From: Vanilla planifolia
Lineage: Eukaryota; Streptophyta; Magnoliopsida; Asparagales; Orchidaceae
DNA length: 64,000 bases
Direction: 5' to 3'
Assembly (NCBI GenBank): GCA_023846275.1
Contig: CM043870.1
Span: 10,983,527 to 11,047,526 of the forward strand
In this document: piece after piece, positions 48,880-59,901 of the stretch
Position numbering within the stretch: the stretch's first letter is position 1
Layout: every line of letters starts with the position of its first letter
Made by a program: the position numbers and the translations under genes
Notes under the pieces: model-generated
Database searches by the model: none
What the model was told of the DNA's origin: nothing
What the model saw: only the letters and a program-made list of their open reading frames with translations

Positions 48880-51800
48880 GTTTCTTTGTTAGGTTTTAGA
48901 AAACCCTAACCATGAGAGTGAGCAAGAAGGCCAATCAAGAGAAGCTAATAGGAAGAAGAGGAACTAGTCATGAGCAAGAAGTGGAAGAAAGATCTCAATA
49001 GACCAAAAAGAAAAGGCTTACCATTGGAGAAGTCTACCACTCATATCACAAGGTAGGATGAACCATGTGATTACTCATTAAATATAGTTAAAACATAGGA
49101 AAAATAAAAAGTGACTATCTAGCTAAATTGCATGTGGTGACTTAGAAATAAAATGGATCATGATTAGCTATCTTCCTTCCATGAAATTCACTTTATAAGG
49201 ATGATCATGAACTATTTAAGACTTGGAGGATTTTTCTATGAGAATGATTTACACTTATTCTAATTAAATTTGTAAGGAATTTTTTAATTTATGCATGTTC
49301 TACAAATTTATCCTAACTAAGAATGTAGGATAGAATTTCATTGATACATCATTCCTAAAATGGAGATCCTTTATTTCTATATTTATGGCTTCAAAATTTG
49401 AATTTAAAAAGTTGTGTGTTACCATGAATTTTCCTTGAAATATGATTATGTAGTTTTGTGAATGAGAGTATCCTAGAATAGAATGCTTTTGTATTTCATG
49501 ACTTTACTTGTAAGATGAGATTATTTAACATGGAAAAATGTTAGCACTATCTTCTAGATGAGAAAGGAATGATTTTATTTAAAATTTATAGCATGAATTA
49601 AATGATCAAGTTTAGTTAAATTACATGAAATTATATGATGTAACTCTTATATAATTCAATTCCATGATAGTATGGCCTTATGATTAATGGAAAGCTAGAA
49701 TTAAGGTCCTTAATGATCTCATGATTTCATAAGTAACATGGGAATTATAGTGTGAATTTAATAGAATTCTCCTTTACTCATGAATTGTAGAAATTTAGTT
49801 TAAACTTTAAATACACAAGCTTAATGATTCACTATTATGAAATGCATAAGATCTTAAGATCAATATGTGAGGTAGTGAATGCCACAATCTTTATAAAATT
49901 ATGTTGTAGGAATCTTTTAAGTAAAGGTAGTAAAGAATATGCATAATCCTTGTCATTTTCGTGTATGCTTTCATGTTGATTTGCTATGTTTAACTTTACA
50001 TAATCCATGTGACATCTCAGTTAAGCATGAGAAGTTCTAAGTTTTAAACTTAAACACATAGCTTGATGAGAACATAGATTCGTAACCATGAAACCTTTAT
50101 TCAAAAACTAGTACAGAACTTTGTGTTTACAATTGACCCTAGACTTGGCTATGAACATTAGATTAGAACTTGAACACCCTATCCAAGCCTTAGGAATTCT
50201 TGTTGCCAATTGTTTCATTTCATCAAATAAGCCTTGAAGGCTTGTGTTATAGCTTTGCCAAGGAATGTAAGGAAAGTGTTTAACCCCTTATGTTCAAGTA
50301 GCTAGCTTTTAAGGTGAGTATAGCCCTTGATTTTGAGATGCATTGTTTGGAAGAGCTTACTTTAGGCCTTAGAAGAAGGCTAAATTTTTTAGGCTCAATG
50401 ATAGCTACCAAAGATAATTGGGTTTTGACTAAGAGTGTTTAAGGCTATGGATAGATAAATATGGTCTTATGATTGAATCCTAGTTCGTAATTCAAATCAT
50501 TTTGTGGTTTTGTATAAACCAAGGAATTGATACTTGGTTATATGTGGCATAGTGAGCATAGGAAATGTATATGCTACTAGTTAAAATTTTGTCATGTGTA
50601 AGATAAATCAGCTTTAGGTTTGGCTTATGAATTGGTTTATTTTGAAGAAATTTCTAATAAAAGGTTTATAATTGGACTGAGGTTGTAACACTTGATGAGC
50701 CTTTATGCTTTCAATAGATAAGGCATTTGGATAGTGGAGCTCTCACTAATATCTTTCAAAGATGGTTAGAAGGCTTAAGGTAAGCCTTATAGATATGCTA
50801 AGCATGGGTAAGGAGTTGATTATGCTTGAACTTTTGGCTAAACCTTTGCTTGATGTAGTTTATAAGGAAAGACCACAAGTGACCTTGATTAGGCTCTTAG
50901 GACATGGTTTAATGCCCTAGTTTGTGATGAAAAGGATGTTTGTGTGGCTCAAGAGAGGCCTTTAGGAATGTTACCATGGCACAAGATTTCTTACAAGCCA
51001 TAAGACTCACTAGTGGAACTCATCGATGCCAATACTTTATTGATATTATAATAACTTAAATATTGTACCTAAAGGTAAAATCAAAAGACTTGGAATCAAA
51101 TAGAAATTAATGGGATAACTTAAAAAACAAAATTCTAAGAAGGATCCTAAAAAAGGTCAGTGCAAAGAGTTACTATAGGAGTGATGTTTAAATAAATTAA
51201 GGTAACTCTGATAACTGATTCATTGTTTAAAGGAAACCTTGGGTAAAGCAATTGACGATAACCATAGATAGTTAATTTAAACTTAAAGAAACTCTAGTTG
51301 CTTCATTTAAGTTTTTGAAAACCTTATGTGTTCGAATGGAATTGAAGAAAACTTCATTATTTGATTGGAATTAAGGAACCCTTAGATACTTGATTGGAAT
51401 TGAAGAAAACTTAGTAGAGCCAATATAGCAATTGATAAAGGTTGGAATGATTCTAAGGGGTCATGAATCTAATCTTAACAAATTCTAAATGCATTGAACC
51501 TTAAAGCTTACACCCTTGCTCAATTAATGACTTGTTTTGATATTCTACACCTATAATAAAAGGTAATCATTTTGCATTGCTTGAGCTTGTAGCAGAATGC
51601 CATATCACATGGTAATAGACTCTAGGTTTGGCTAAAGTTTTTTTGTATATTTAGTCTCAAGAGGGAACATTAACACATTTAGTCCAATTAGGAGTATAAG
51701 TTGTTCCATTATGTGTTATGGGGAGTACATATGGTCCCTAAGGGCACCTAAAGCCATTAGCTTAGCTCATGTGATCAGCTTTCCAATATTAGAGTGCAAA

Positions 51801-51960
51801 GTCATATGATGTGAAATGAGTGTTATATCTTAAGAAGGTTGTGTTGTGTTGAAGAGAGTATTAGATTGATGGTGAGAAATTATGCATCCAATTAGTAGCA
51901 TCATAAACTCATGCATCAATTTAGTTTTAGAGATGGAGATACATGAAATGGGACTTTATA
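48880..51960 (+). mobile_element. LTR-G copy, plus orientation
   Basis: The start region CCCTAACCATGAGAGTGAGC (48903) is the complement-side partner of the preceding minus copy, so the two copies stand head to head. It shows AAGGTAGG at 49050-49057, aligns with 42540-46960 from 49560 on, and carries subrepeats at 51230-51420 and the family box near 51458. Where the LTR itself ends (about 51650) and any leader begins is uncertain, because similarity to the other plus copy runs on to 51960. Confidence 0.65.
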
Positions 51961-52827
51961 TTTGATGATATTTTTATATTCTTCTTAAAGATTAAGATAT
52001 ATTTCCTTATTACTACATGTATTTTTTATAGTATGAAAAAAGGTTTTTTTTATTTAACACCTAGCTCACTCCTTTTATATTTTTATAAGTTCAAGGAGTT
52101 AGGAGTTATTTAGGAGCCAAGTTTGAGGTCATTAGAGTTCGTATATTTTCTTGATGACATCCTTTTTGTATTTTATGATACGTAATAGTTGTGTTACAAT
52201 TTACATTCATGTTTTTTTTGTTGTATTTAGTGATGGGCATTAGATTGTATTAGAGTTTTAATGGTTGCCTTTAGTATTTGTAGATGTAGGTTTATTTTTG
52301 TAATAGTTGGTTTGATCATTGGATATTTATGATGGTTATGGATAACTATGAGTTTTGTGATTATGCATTCAAGCTTGAATGATTTATTTGCTATTATCTT
52401 GATAGATTTTTGGATTTGTTGCACTTAACCATTTAAAAAAATGGCTAAACATTGGATGTAAAAATTTTAAATTCTATCAACTTCTTAATTTGTTGAATAT
52501 TGTTGACCATCTTGCCTAGAATATGCACATTGCCATTAACCATTTCTAAGACAACTATTGATAGCTCCTAATTCTTTGCAAACTTATAGCTCTAATAGTG
52601 CAACCAGTCCTTCAACTTCCATGTTTAACTTAATACCAAGAAATGTAAAGAAAGCTTTCAGGGCTTCACCAAAATAATTACAAATAATCTCATTATAGCT
52701 AATGAGTCAAATATATAATACTTGAGAAGGGTAGGATTAAACTAAGATGAACTATTAAGGAGTCCAATGAAGGAAATCATATCCAAAGAAAACACCTAAA
52801 CATGTTATAACAATTAGTTAAAAAGGT
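51961..52827. other. Unassigned sequence between LTR-G pieces
   Basis: Contains a pyrimidine-rich run ending TTTAG at 52230 and a 'CTAGCTCACTCCTTTT' stretch near 52064 of the kind found in gypsy LTR leaders. No coding domain. The minus frame at 52227-52424 has no motif. Probably further gypsy LTR or leader sequence. Confidence 0.35.
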
Positions 52828-53190
52828 TGTCACACCCCACTTTTTGTATTACTTTTTCCAACATAAGTGTGGCTAGACTTATGCCCTAATTATAGTACTT
52901 GACTTGCCACTTTTCATTTCCTAAGCTTGAAAACCACATTAATAGTCATAATCCTCTAATTTGATCATCATGTTCATAACTATCCTAAGGTTTCTACCAA
53001 ACCCTAATTGGAATATCTAAGGTTTTATCAAAATCCTACTATTCTATTTGGGCTATCCTAGGAATTTTGCAAAACCAATAATTGTAGACCTATTGTTTCA
53101 TCAAAATCTTACTCTTCTATTTAAGCTAACCTAGGGTTTCTATCAAACACTAATTGGCTTTATTACATCTTCCTTTTGGCTAACCAATTT
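52828..53190 (-). mobile_element. LTR-G 3'-terminal piece, minus orientation
   Basis: Plus-strand reading starts with a clean TGTCACACCCCAC, the complement of an LTR ending GTGGGGTGTGACA. The 59,901 solo LTR ends GGGGTGTAACA in the same manner. It contains the family box near 52937-52962 and three to four GGTTTCTATCAAAC-type subrepeats to about 53150. It aligns with 36695 onward and is cut near 53190. Confidence 0.62.
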
Positions 53191-53199
53191 AAGATTCAT

Positions 53200-55000
53200 T
53201 TTTGGATAAATTCTTGTACAATTTTAGTAACTAAGTTGAATTATTGTTAGTTATGCCTTAGATGACAATTATACAATATGATGTTTGAAGGTCATATGGT
53301 ATATTAAGGGTAAGAAATCAAAAGAGCATTCAACTATATGGATTATAATACCAATTGATCATACAATACAAGAATTAACAAAAACAATTACGATATAGGT
53401 ATTAATAATTTATGGAAGTTGGGACTAATTGTATAATATAATATGTTTATTATATGAGTATGACATTATCCCAAGTGTTAGGTTTGGATTCGTCTAAAGG
53501 GGCTTGATATCGAATAGTACCATCATGGCAAATCATAAGGTATGATCTAGTGTTTGAAAGTGAGGGTGTGGTAAAAGGATGATCACACCACTATTTAAGA
53601 ATGTTAATGAAAAAGATAGAGTTAGTCATACAGGTATGAAGCAAGATATCATACAAATATGTTAATAAGAATAAAGAAAAAATTTATGATTAAAAAGAAT
53701 AGGAGACTTATTAATTGTATAATAGCATACTCAATATCATACAAATATAGTTAGTTAAGAGTAGCATTGCACAAAAGAATCATTAGGTTAAGATGGGAAC
53801 TTATGCATTTTATCATACTAACATCGTAAAATGGTTGTATAAAATAATACAAGAAAGTTGTTCTTTAAATAAAGTGAATCTTGATAAGTGTACAGTACAG
53901 TGACCTTAAAATTATAATATAATAAAGAGACACTAAATAAACCATGGTATTGTAATTACATGCTCTCTATCTCAATTATAGAAATTATGATGTCGTAGAT
54001 CTAAAGGTTGGAAAGAACTTGCTTAGGGCTAATTTATTGACATAATCCCTTTATCTCTAGGTTCTTAATTGATATATTTCTGTTAATGTTGTGGTGTTTC
54101 TATATTTTATGAAAAACCTGCTAGCCATGGAGTTACATATCGAGGAAAATAAAGAGGTAGCAATGGAAAAGAGGACTATACGCAAGAAGATCTCAAGAAT
54201 TGAAGAAGAAAGAGCCTACCCTTGGAGACGTCCTCTACTTAAGTTTCATGGTAGAGTGGCCCTTAAGATCGTACATTAGAGTTAGATAAAATCTAAGAAA
54301 GGATAAAGTGGATTTTCTTTTTAAATTGCATATGAAAACGTTGGAAACTTAATGTGATAACAACTACCTGATCCCCTTCCATGCAATTACTATGCAAACA
54401 ATGGGAAATATGATTTATCGTGACTACAAATAGTGTAACTATCGTGTAATGGAATGTTTCATATTATTTTCTTGTGAGAAATTTCTAAATGACTCATGCA
54501 GTAACCTAACATAATGTCTAACTTAAGAATGTAAATTAAGCTACATGAACATTACCTTACTGAGATAACATTGTTTTCTTGGATTGTGAATGTTGGGCTA
54601 AAGGAATTTTTTTGAGCATATAATGGACTTTTTTATTTTATCATTGTTTAATTTTGTGAGAAACCATGCTTAATTCTTACGATAGCCTTGTCTAAAAATG
54701 TAAAAAGTGGCTTTCATGATTATATGTTTGCAATAGAAGAATTACTTTCTTGATGTCTATGTAAATTCAATTGTTGAACTTGAAATGTTAATTATTAATG
54801 CAAATTAATCTTAAAAAGAGATATATTTTGTGGTTAAAAGTATGATAAGTCATAATAAATTGTTATTTATGTCAACATGTATGAAACATAACCTTGTTCT
54901 AAGCATCAAAAATATTGTAAAGTCTTGAAACCATAGAAGGATTGATTTACAAGTAGTATAACTCTTAACTGATATATGATTGCATGTTTTATTTAAATGT
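53200..55000 (+). mobile_element. LTR-G 5' piece, plus orientation, cut by the copia insertion
   Basis: Positions 53250-54060 match the U3 of the copy at 41806, and 54110-54480 match 48900-49230 (A/G-rich leader with an ATG, then 'CTTCCATGCAATTAC' versus 'CTTCCATGAAATTCA'). It ends exactly where the copia LTR starts at 55001. The tract at 53270-53900 is rich in TCATAC/GTATGA motifs. Confidence 0.55.
54091..54279 (+). other. Short open frame in the LTR-G leader
   Basis: 62 residues, Lys/Arg/Glu-rich in the middle (EEERAYPWRRPLLKF). The homologous place in the copy at 48913 also begins with ATG and an A/G-rich, charged stretch, but it does not stay open. It is probably purine-rich leader sequence of the LTR and not a gene. 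No domain is recognised. Confidence 0.3.
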
Positions 55001-56683
55001 TGTTACACCCTTATGTTTGACGAGTCAAGCATAAATATTTATAAATATCTCATATGGGCTTGCTTTAAGTGTACTAATATTCAATTAAATCATGAACTTT
55101 AAATGTTTAAAATAGATGTCTTCAAGGCTCTGGATTCATGGCAAGCTTCAAGAAAATTGAAGACATGCACTAAAATTTTTATACATGAATTTCTCTTTAT
55201 TTTCTTGAATTTGATATGTCCAAATTTTAAGATGATGTGGCACACTAGTAGTATTAATATTTGAAAATGTTATAAGTTTAATAATTATTGAATTTTGATT
55301 TTTGGGTCAACCATTATTAATAAAAAGTATAGACATTGGTATTTGATTTTTTAAAATAATTTAGGAATTATTTTTCATGAATTTCTTTTCATAGTCACTT
55401 AGAACACTTATAATACTATCATAATATAAAATTGTTTTGGTATACTTATATTCAAAATTTTGGCACACAAATTCTCACAAAACACTATAAAACCACTTTA
55501 ATCAAGAGATTTTTCATTGTAGCATTGGGCGGGTCGATCTGACCCAACCGTTGTCCTGTCCAGGCTTTAGGGATTTAAAAAAATAAAATAAAAATTGTTT
55601 GATAAACATGAAGGGGTCATATGGGACTAAATTCCCATCCGATTGTCAAAGAAAGAAGAAGGGTAGGCGCAATCCGACGGCTTAGGTTAATCAAGCTAAA
55701 ATTCTGCAAGTAAACAGTAAAACGAAAAGAAAGAGCTTCGAACTGGAGGTAGATTTGTCAGACGATGTAGAACCACTGTAGTAAATTTTTAATTCAAATA
55801 ATTTTAGGACACATTACACTAATACATGCAGGGCAACCTATGCACGATCCAATGGCTCAGATCAAGGCTGCCTAATCCAACGGCAATGATTGATCTTAAA
55901 AGATAAAATTGGGATTCAATGTCTATTTCAAGGTCCAAATCGAACAATGACTACTATGTGTGTGTTACACAAACGACTAGTTCATTTTAAAGCCATTGAG
56001 AGTGCATTTAGAGCTCAAACTTGAGCTCTATAAAGAGGGAAGGATGAAGAACTTTAAGAGGTTACCATTGCTAAGTTTTCAAAGCTTTCAAATCATAATT
56101 TTGAGTTATTTCAAGTGCATACAGTGTTTCCAAACTCACAAAGTGAAAGCTGTAAGAAGGAACCCAAAATTAGAGGTTTTACTTCAACTATTTTCAATTT
56201 CTATTTCCTTCCTCTTTTTGGTTTTTCTTTGGAATTTTTATTGTATTGAGTGTACCTCATACTTCTTTTAAATTATCTTAAGTTTATACTTTGTTACCAA
56301 TTTTTGTATTTGTTTCCTTAGGGTAAGGGCATCCCAGCAATTGTGCAAAAGCTCAGGGTTTGAGTTGAGCTCAAAAAAACTCAAGTAGGTTTGGGATTGG
56401 CCATAGGTAAAATCCCAAGTAGGTTTCAGGTGAGCCATACAAAAAATCTTGCTTGTAATTTCATAATTTTTAGTGGCTCTTTTGCCACACCAGTTGGGGG
56501 TGGACATAGGCTCGATTTTGAGTTGAACCACCTTAAAAATTTTTTGTGTACTATTTTACAACTCATTCTTGTTCTTACTTTTAAAAACATTTAAACTTAA
56601 ATTTAAACAAAAAATTAAAAGAAAATTTGAAATTTTTATTTTCCACAATTCACCTGCCCTCTTGTGGGTTTATTTTAAACACA
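55001..56683 (+). mobile_element. 5' LTR of the copia element
   Basis: Starts TGTTACACCC at 55001, identical in its first ten bases to the 3' LTR at 63049. A TATA box (CTCTATAAAGAGGG) lies at 56027-56040, so transcripts should start near 56060. The end is placed at about 56683 (AAACACA) from the primer site 13 bp later; 'CACCTGCCCTCTTGTGGG' near the end is the typical Sirevirus-type LTR terminus. Short open frames at 55996-56594 are within the LTR and carry no domain. Confidence 0.88.
56027..56040 (+). promoter_or_regulatory. TATA box of the copia LTR
   Basis: CTCTATAAAGAGGG about 650 bp before the LTR end, the only good TATA match in the LTR. It is in the position expected for the U3/R boundary. 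Confidence 0.6.
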
Positions 56684-56695
56684 AAGAACTTATAT

Positions 56696-56706
56696 TGGTA
56701 TCAGAG
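56696..56706 (+). other. Primer-binding site, initiator Met-tRNA type
   Basis: TGGTATCAGAG, a perfect match to the usual plant copia primer site, followed by TGAGGAATCCC as in the minus-strand copia fossil at 20.05 kb. Confidence 0.88.
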
Positions 56707-56807
56707 TGAGGAATCCCAAATTACGTGAGTAACATCACATGGGAGATCTGTTTGTGCTAAGAGAAGGCTTTCTCACATTTTTTTGTGGTTTTGTGATTTT
56801 TGATTTT

Positions 56808-57014
56808 ATGGCTTCCTCTTTGGTTGATATGAGTGCAACCTTGTATAAAGGATTTTCTTCAAATCAGCCTCCCTTATTTAAAGGAGATTTTTATTTTGAT
56901 TGGAAAATCTGTTTTAGAATTGTTTTTCAATCTATTGATTTGAGTTATTGGAAGTTAAGACTAAGCCTTGTGAACTTCCTAGAAATTATTCTACCAATGA
57001 AGTCAAGCCCTTTA
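56808..57014 (+). pseudogene. Copia gag, N-terminal part
   Basis: ATG at 56808 begins MASSLVDMSATLYKG, followed by PPLFKGDFYFDWK at 56868-56906, which matches the PPLFDG-x-NY-x-YWK start of copia gag. The reading stops at the nested gypsy LTR that begins at 57020. Gag would form the capsid around the RNA. The remaining gag sequence lies on the other side of the nested LTR. Confidence 0.85.
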
Positions 57015-57019
57015 GTGAG
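57015..57019 (+). repeat. Target-site duplication, left copy
   Basis: GTGAG immediately before the TGTTATACCC start of the solo LTR. The same five bases follow its end at 59902. Confidence 0.9.
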
Positions 57020-57470
57020 TGTTATACCCGGTAAAATATTATAGGTTTAATCTTCAATAATTTGAATGTGGGTTAGATGATTTCAGATCGACCGTAGGAT
57101 GAGCCAGGAGCTCAATTGGAGGCTATTGGAATTTCTGAAATTTTCTGGGGATTTTTCGGAGCACCGAGGAATTTTTAAGTAATTTTCCCTGTTTAATTGG
57201 ATTTTTGGAAATTCGAAAATCTATTTAAATCGGTCCATTAAACCGGAAATTGGTTTTTACCGCGCATGAACCGGACCGGAGCGGTTCAGCGAAGGCGGGG
57301 GCGGTTCGCCGAGTGCATTTGCGCGTGCGTTTGGATAAGCCGCGGATAAGCGGATCGGACGGACGAGATCAGCGGTGGAGATTAACCGGTTGATCGGGGT
57401 TAAGCGGCGTTATTAGAAGGTCAACCGGCACTTAATGGGTTCTTAACGGGTTAATACCGGTTTAAAGCGG

Positions 57471-57480
57471 GGTATTTAAC
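57471..57480 (+). promoter_or_regulatory. TATA-like box of the solo LTR
   Basis: GGTATTTAAC about 450 bp into the LTR. The next ~200 bp are C/G-rich and begin with TTAGGGTTAGGG at 57497, a plausible transcript start region. Weak match, position only suggestive. Confidence 0.4.
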
Positions 57481-57683
57481 CCGAATTGTTCGACTGTTAG
57501 GGTTAGGGTTTCGAACGGCCGGAGACGAAGCTTTCGCGGCGAACGGCGATATTTTCCGGCAGCCTTGCAAGGGGCTTTTTGTACCTGGAGGTTCGCGGGA
57601 CCGAGGAGAATCGATTGGTACCGGTTTCGTTCGGCGAGGAGCAGCGGTTGGTCGCGTGCGAGCTTCACCGTCGCCGGAGAAGA

Positions 57684-57691
57684 AAGGTAGG
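57684..57691 (+). promoter_or_regulatory. Splice-donor-like site in the solo LTR
   Basis: AAG|GTAGG follows a C/G-rich, exon-like stretch (57490-57686) and precedes A/T-rich DNA. The same AAGGTA(A/G)G occurs in the corresponding leader position in LTR-G copies at 4578-4585 (-), 40307-40314 (-), 48123-48130 (-) and 49050-49057 (+). Confidence 0.45.
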
Positions 57692-58820
57692 AAATTTCAG
57701 TTTAAATTAGTTAAATTGGCAAATTAAAAATATGGATTATTTTGCAATTAGCTACCGGAGCATGCGAATTGTGGTTTTTTTGAAATTTATTAATGCAAAT
57801 TATTGATTTTAGCATTTTAGGGTTTTCGGAAAAATTACACCCGCCGAATTTGGAAATTTTACCGAGCAATTGTTGATTCGATTATGTGCTTAATCATGTT
57901 AAGATAGTATCAAATGCTGAAATTTGTTTAATTTCATAGAATTGTTAAAATGAGGATTGGATGAAACTTCGGCGGAAATTTTGATTTGAATCTTAGAAAT
58001 TAGTGACATTATTGACAAATTAGGATAGTACGAACATCGGATTTTACTTCTCTTTGATCTCGGTCGCCGGAAATCGACGGGGAAAACGAAATTTTCCGGA
58101 GGAATCGTCGGCTAGGGTTTCGCGGGCGCCGGGCGGAGGAAGGAGATGGATTAGATTAATTTCGGTTTAGTTAATTAAGTAATTGTAATTATTCAATATT
58201 TATTAATAATTAAATGCTAAACGTCGGCTGGAAATTGGATTAAATATTCGACCGGTGGGTCCTCGATTCAGCGGGATTCGGGCGAACGAACGGGCGGAGG
58301 AAAAGATTTAATTCGGAAATTAATCCGAATTTTTGGGAAATATATGGAATTTAAAATTTAATTTCGGAAATTAATCCGAATTTTTGGAAAAAGGATATAT
58401 GTGGAATTTAAATTTTATTCGGAAATTTATTCCGAATTTCGGAAAATGGATAAAGGGCAGAAATTGAAATTGGAATTTAAAAATTTCCTGAAGCGAGAAA
58501 AAGGTGATTTTTGGAAATCACGTAGCCAAGTTGAAATTGACTGTTGGAAATTATCCATAAATTTAGTGCAGCTAGATTCGTTGGAAGGAAGTGTGACATT
58601 TGGGTAAGTGCTACCAGAATAGTCAGAATTTTGGTACAGTTTGTGTTGCTTGGATGGCAATGGCATGGTTTGAGTCAGTTTACTCAGTGTTGGCATATTT
58701 CACGGATTGACATATTGGACCGGACTACTATAGACCCTATATGATGTTTTAGGATAGTTGTGGTAGGTAACTGTGCGGTTCAGACTTAGCTTCCACAGTG
58801 TACATGTGACTGGTAGGCGC

Positions 58821-59093
58821 CATGCGTGTTTCGAGTGGGCGAATCCCACTGGCATGCTACTTGGAACCCCAGGCTAGGTTGTGATGCGTGTTTCGAGTGG
58901 GCGAATCCCACTGGCATGCTTTGCCTAGGCGCCATGCGTGTTTCGAGTGGGCGAATCCCACTGGCATGCTATATAGACGCTGAGGTGTCGGGTGCTAGGC
59001 GTTATGATGCTTGTTTCGAGATGGGCAATCCCACTGGCATGCTTTGCCTAAGCACCGTGCATGTTTCGAGATGGGCGATCCCACTGGCATGCT
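58821..59093 (+). repeat. Five spaced hairpin repeats, ~37-bp core
   Basis: Copies at 58821-58858, 58883-58920, 58933-58970, 59004-59043 and 59057-59093, separated by 12-33 bp spacers. The first three contain AGTGGG-CGAAT-CCCACT, a perfect 6-bp stem with 5-nt loop. The last two have a slightly changed stem (GGG-CGAT/CAAT-CCC). All end ACTGGCATGCT. Open frames of 100 and 83 residues here are by-products of the repeat. Confidence 0.92.
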
Positions 59094-59695
59094 ACCTGGA
59101 AGCCCAGAGGAGAGCTACTCTGGTGTGACTAGGGTGACTGTGGTTGGTCGAAGTCTGGGACTGAGAGTGCCTTTCCACCCTACATTGTTATACTGTATTC
59201 CTATACTTTTGCTATTATCATTCCTTTTTATCTATATTTTTCCAGTGGCTCGGCAGACTTGACGCCACCCAGTTTTAAGTGGGATCGTGATCAGTAGGCT
59301 AGTGGAGGAGATCTGATCTGTGATTTTCTGAGACATTCTGGTTAGTTGATTGTTGCTGTTGGATGTATTCAGTGAGACTGTTATTTTTGTCTTGTATTAT
59401 GTGAGGGTGATTCTGACTTATGTATCTAGTTGGATGATATTGTATTTGTTGGACTTGGATCTTATTCTTGTGATGTAGTTTCCATTCACTGTTTTACTTT
59501 ATTGTCTTGGTGATATAGTGTGTGGAGTGCCATAATTTATCTGAGGATGTTATGTATTTTATTTTGATGGTGAGGTCATTACATGACTATGGAACTTAAC
59601 CGTGGGGGTTCAGACTTCTATTAGACCGGTTCTCCTACTGGTATGGGTTAGGAGTATTGGGTCTAGTAGGAGTAACATTGCGCGAGTTCATCAGT

Positions 59696-59722
59696 TAATT
59701 CAGGAGTCATGAATCCTGATTT
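59696..59722 (+). repeat. Conserved 3'-terminal box shared with LTR-G
   Basis: CAGGAGTCATGAATCCTGAT lies about 180 bp before the LTR end. Diverged forms with the core GTCATGA occur at about 44430 (+), 51458 (+), 9668 (-), 36805 (-) and 52940 (-), each a short way inside an LTR-G end. It contains an imperfect AGGAnTCATGAnTCCT palindrome. Confidence 0.55.
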
Positions 59723-59790
59723 GACGGTGTACCCAGGAGATGGGATCCACATTGTTAAGGAAAGTAGGTGTGTAATGATGTGTTATATCT

Positions 59791-59804
59791 TATGTTTTTC
59801 GTAG
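59791..59804 (+). promoter_or_regulatory. Splice-acceptor-like site in the solo LTR
   Basis: TATGTTTTTCGTAG followed by GC, a pyrimidine run ending in TAG, about 100 bp before the LTR end. Paired with the donor-like site at 57686 it would define a ~2.1 kb leader intron. This is inferred from sequence alone. Confidence 0.35.
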
Positions 59805-59901
59805 GCTACTCAGGTTGGTATGGGACGATCTGAGCTGTCTATATGTAAAAAAAAAAAAATGTATGCCAAAAATCAGCCTAGGAAAAAAATGGGGTGTAAC
59901 A

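Larger units (their letters stand above)
57020..59901 (+). mobile_element. Ty3/gypsy-type solo LTR, 2,882 bp, nested in copia gag
   Basis: Runs from TGTTATACCCGG to GGGGTGTAACA (5-bp TGTTA/TAACA terminal inverted repeat) with perfect GTGAG target duplications. No internal region is present, so it is the product of LTR-LTR recombination. It contains a TATA-like box, a splice-donor-like and a splice-acceptor-like site, and five hairpin-forming repeats. It is far richer in C, G and CpG than its surroundings, so it is probably the youngest insertion in the window. It looks whole as an LTR. Its 3'-terminal box and end match old LTR-G copies. Confidence 0.94.

Noticed and set aside
52243-52256. TTGTATTAGAGTTT as a primer-binding site after an LTR-G copy
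   Set aside because: It resembles TGGTATCAGAG only loosely, and the LTR end expected from the GTCATGA box is several hundred bases upstream.
57497-57508. TTAGGGTTAGGG, a telomere-like repeat
   Set aside because: Only two units, and plant telomeres normally use TTTAGGG. It lies in the leader of an LTR, so it is chance or part of the element.
58826-59262. Two plus-strand open frames (100 and 83 residues) with repeating SHWHA-like peptides
   Set aside because: The peptide repetition follows from the DNA repeats in the solo LTR. There is no domain, and the frames overlap in different phases.
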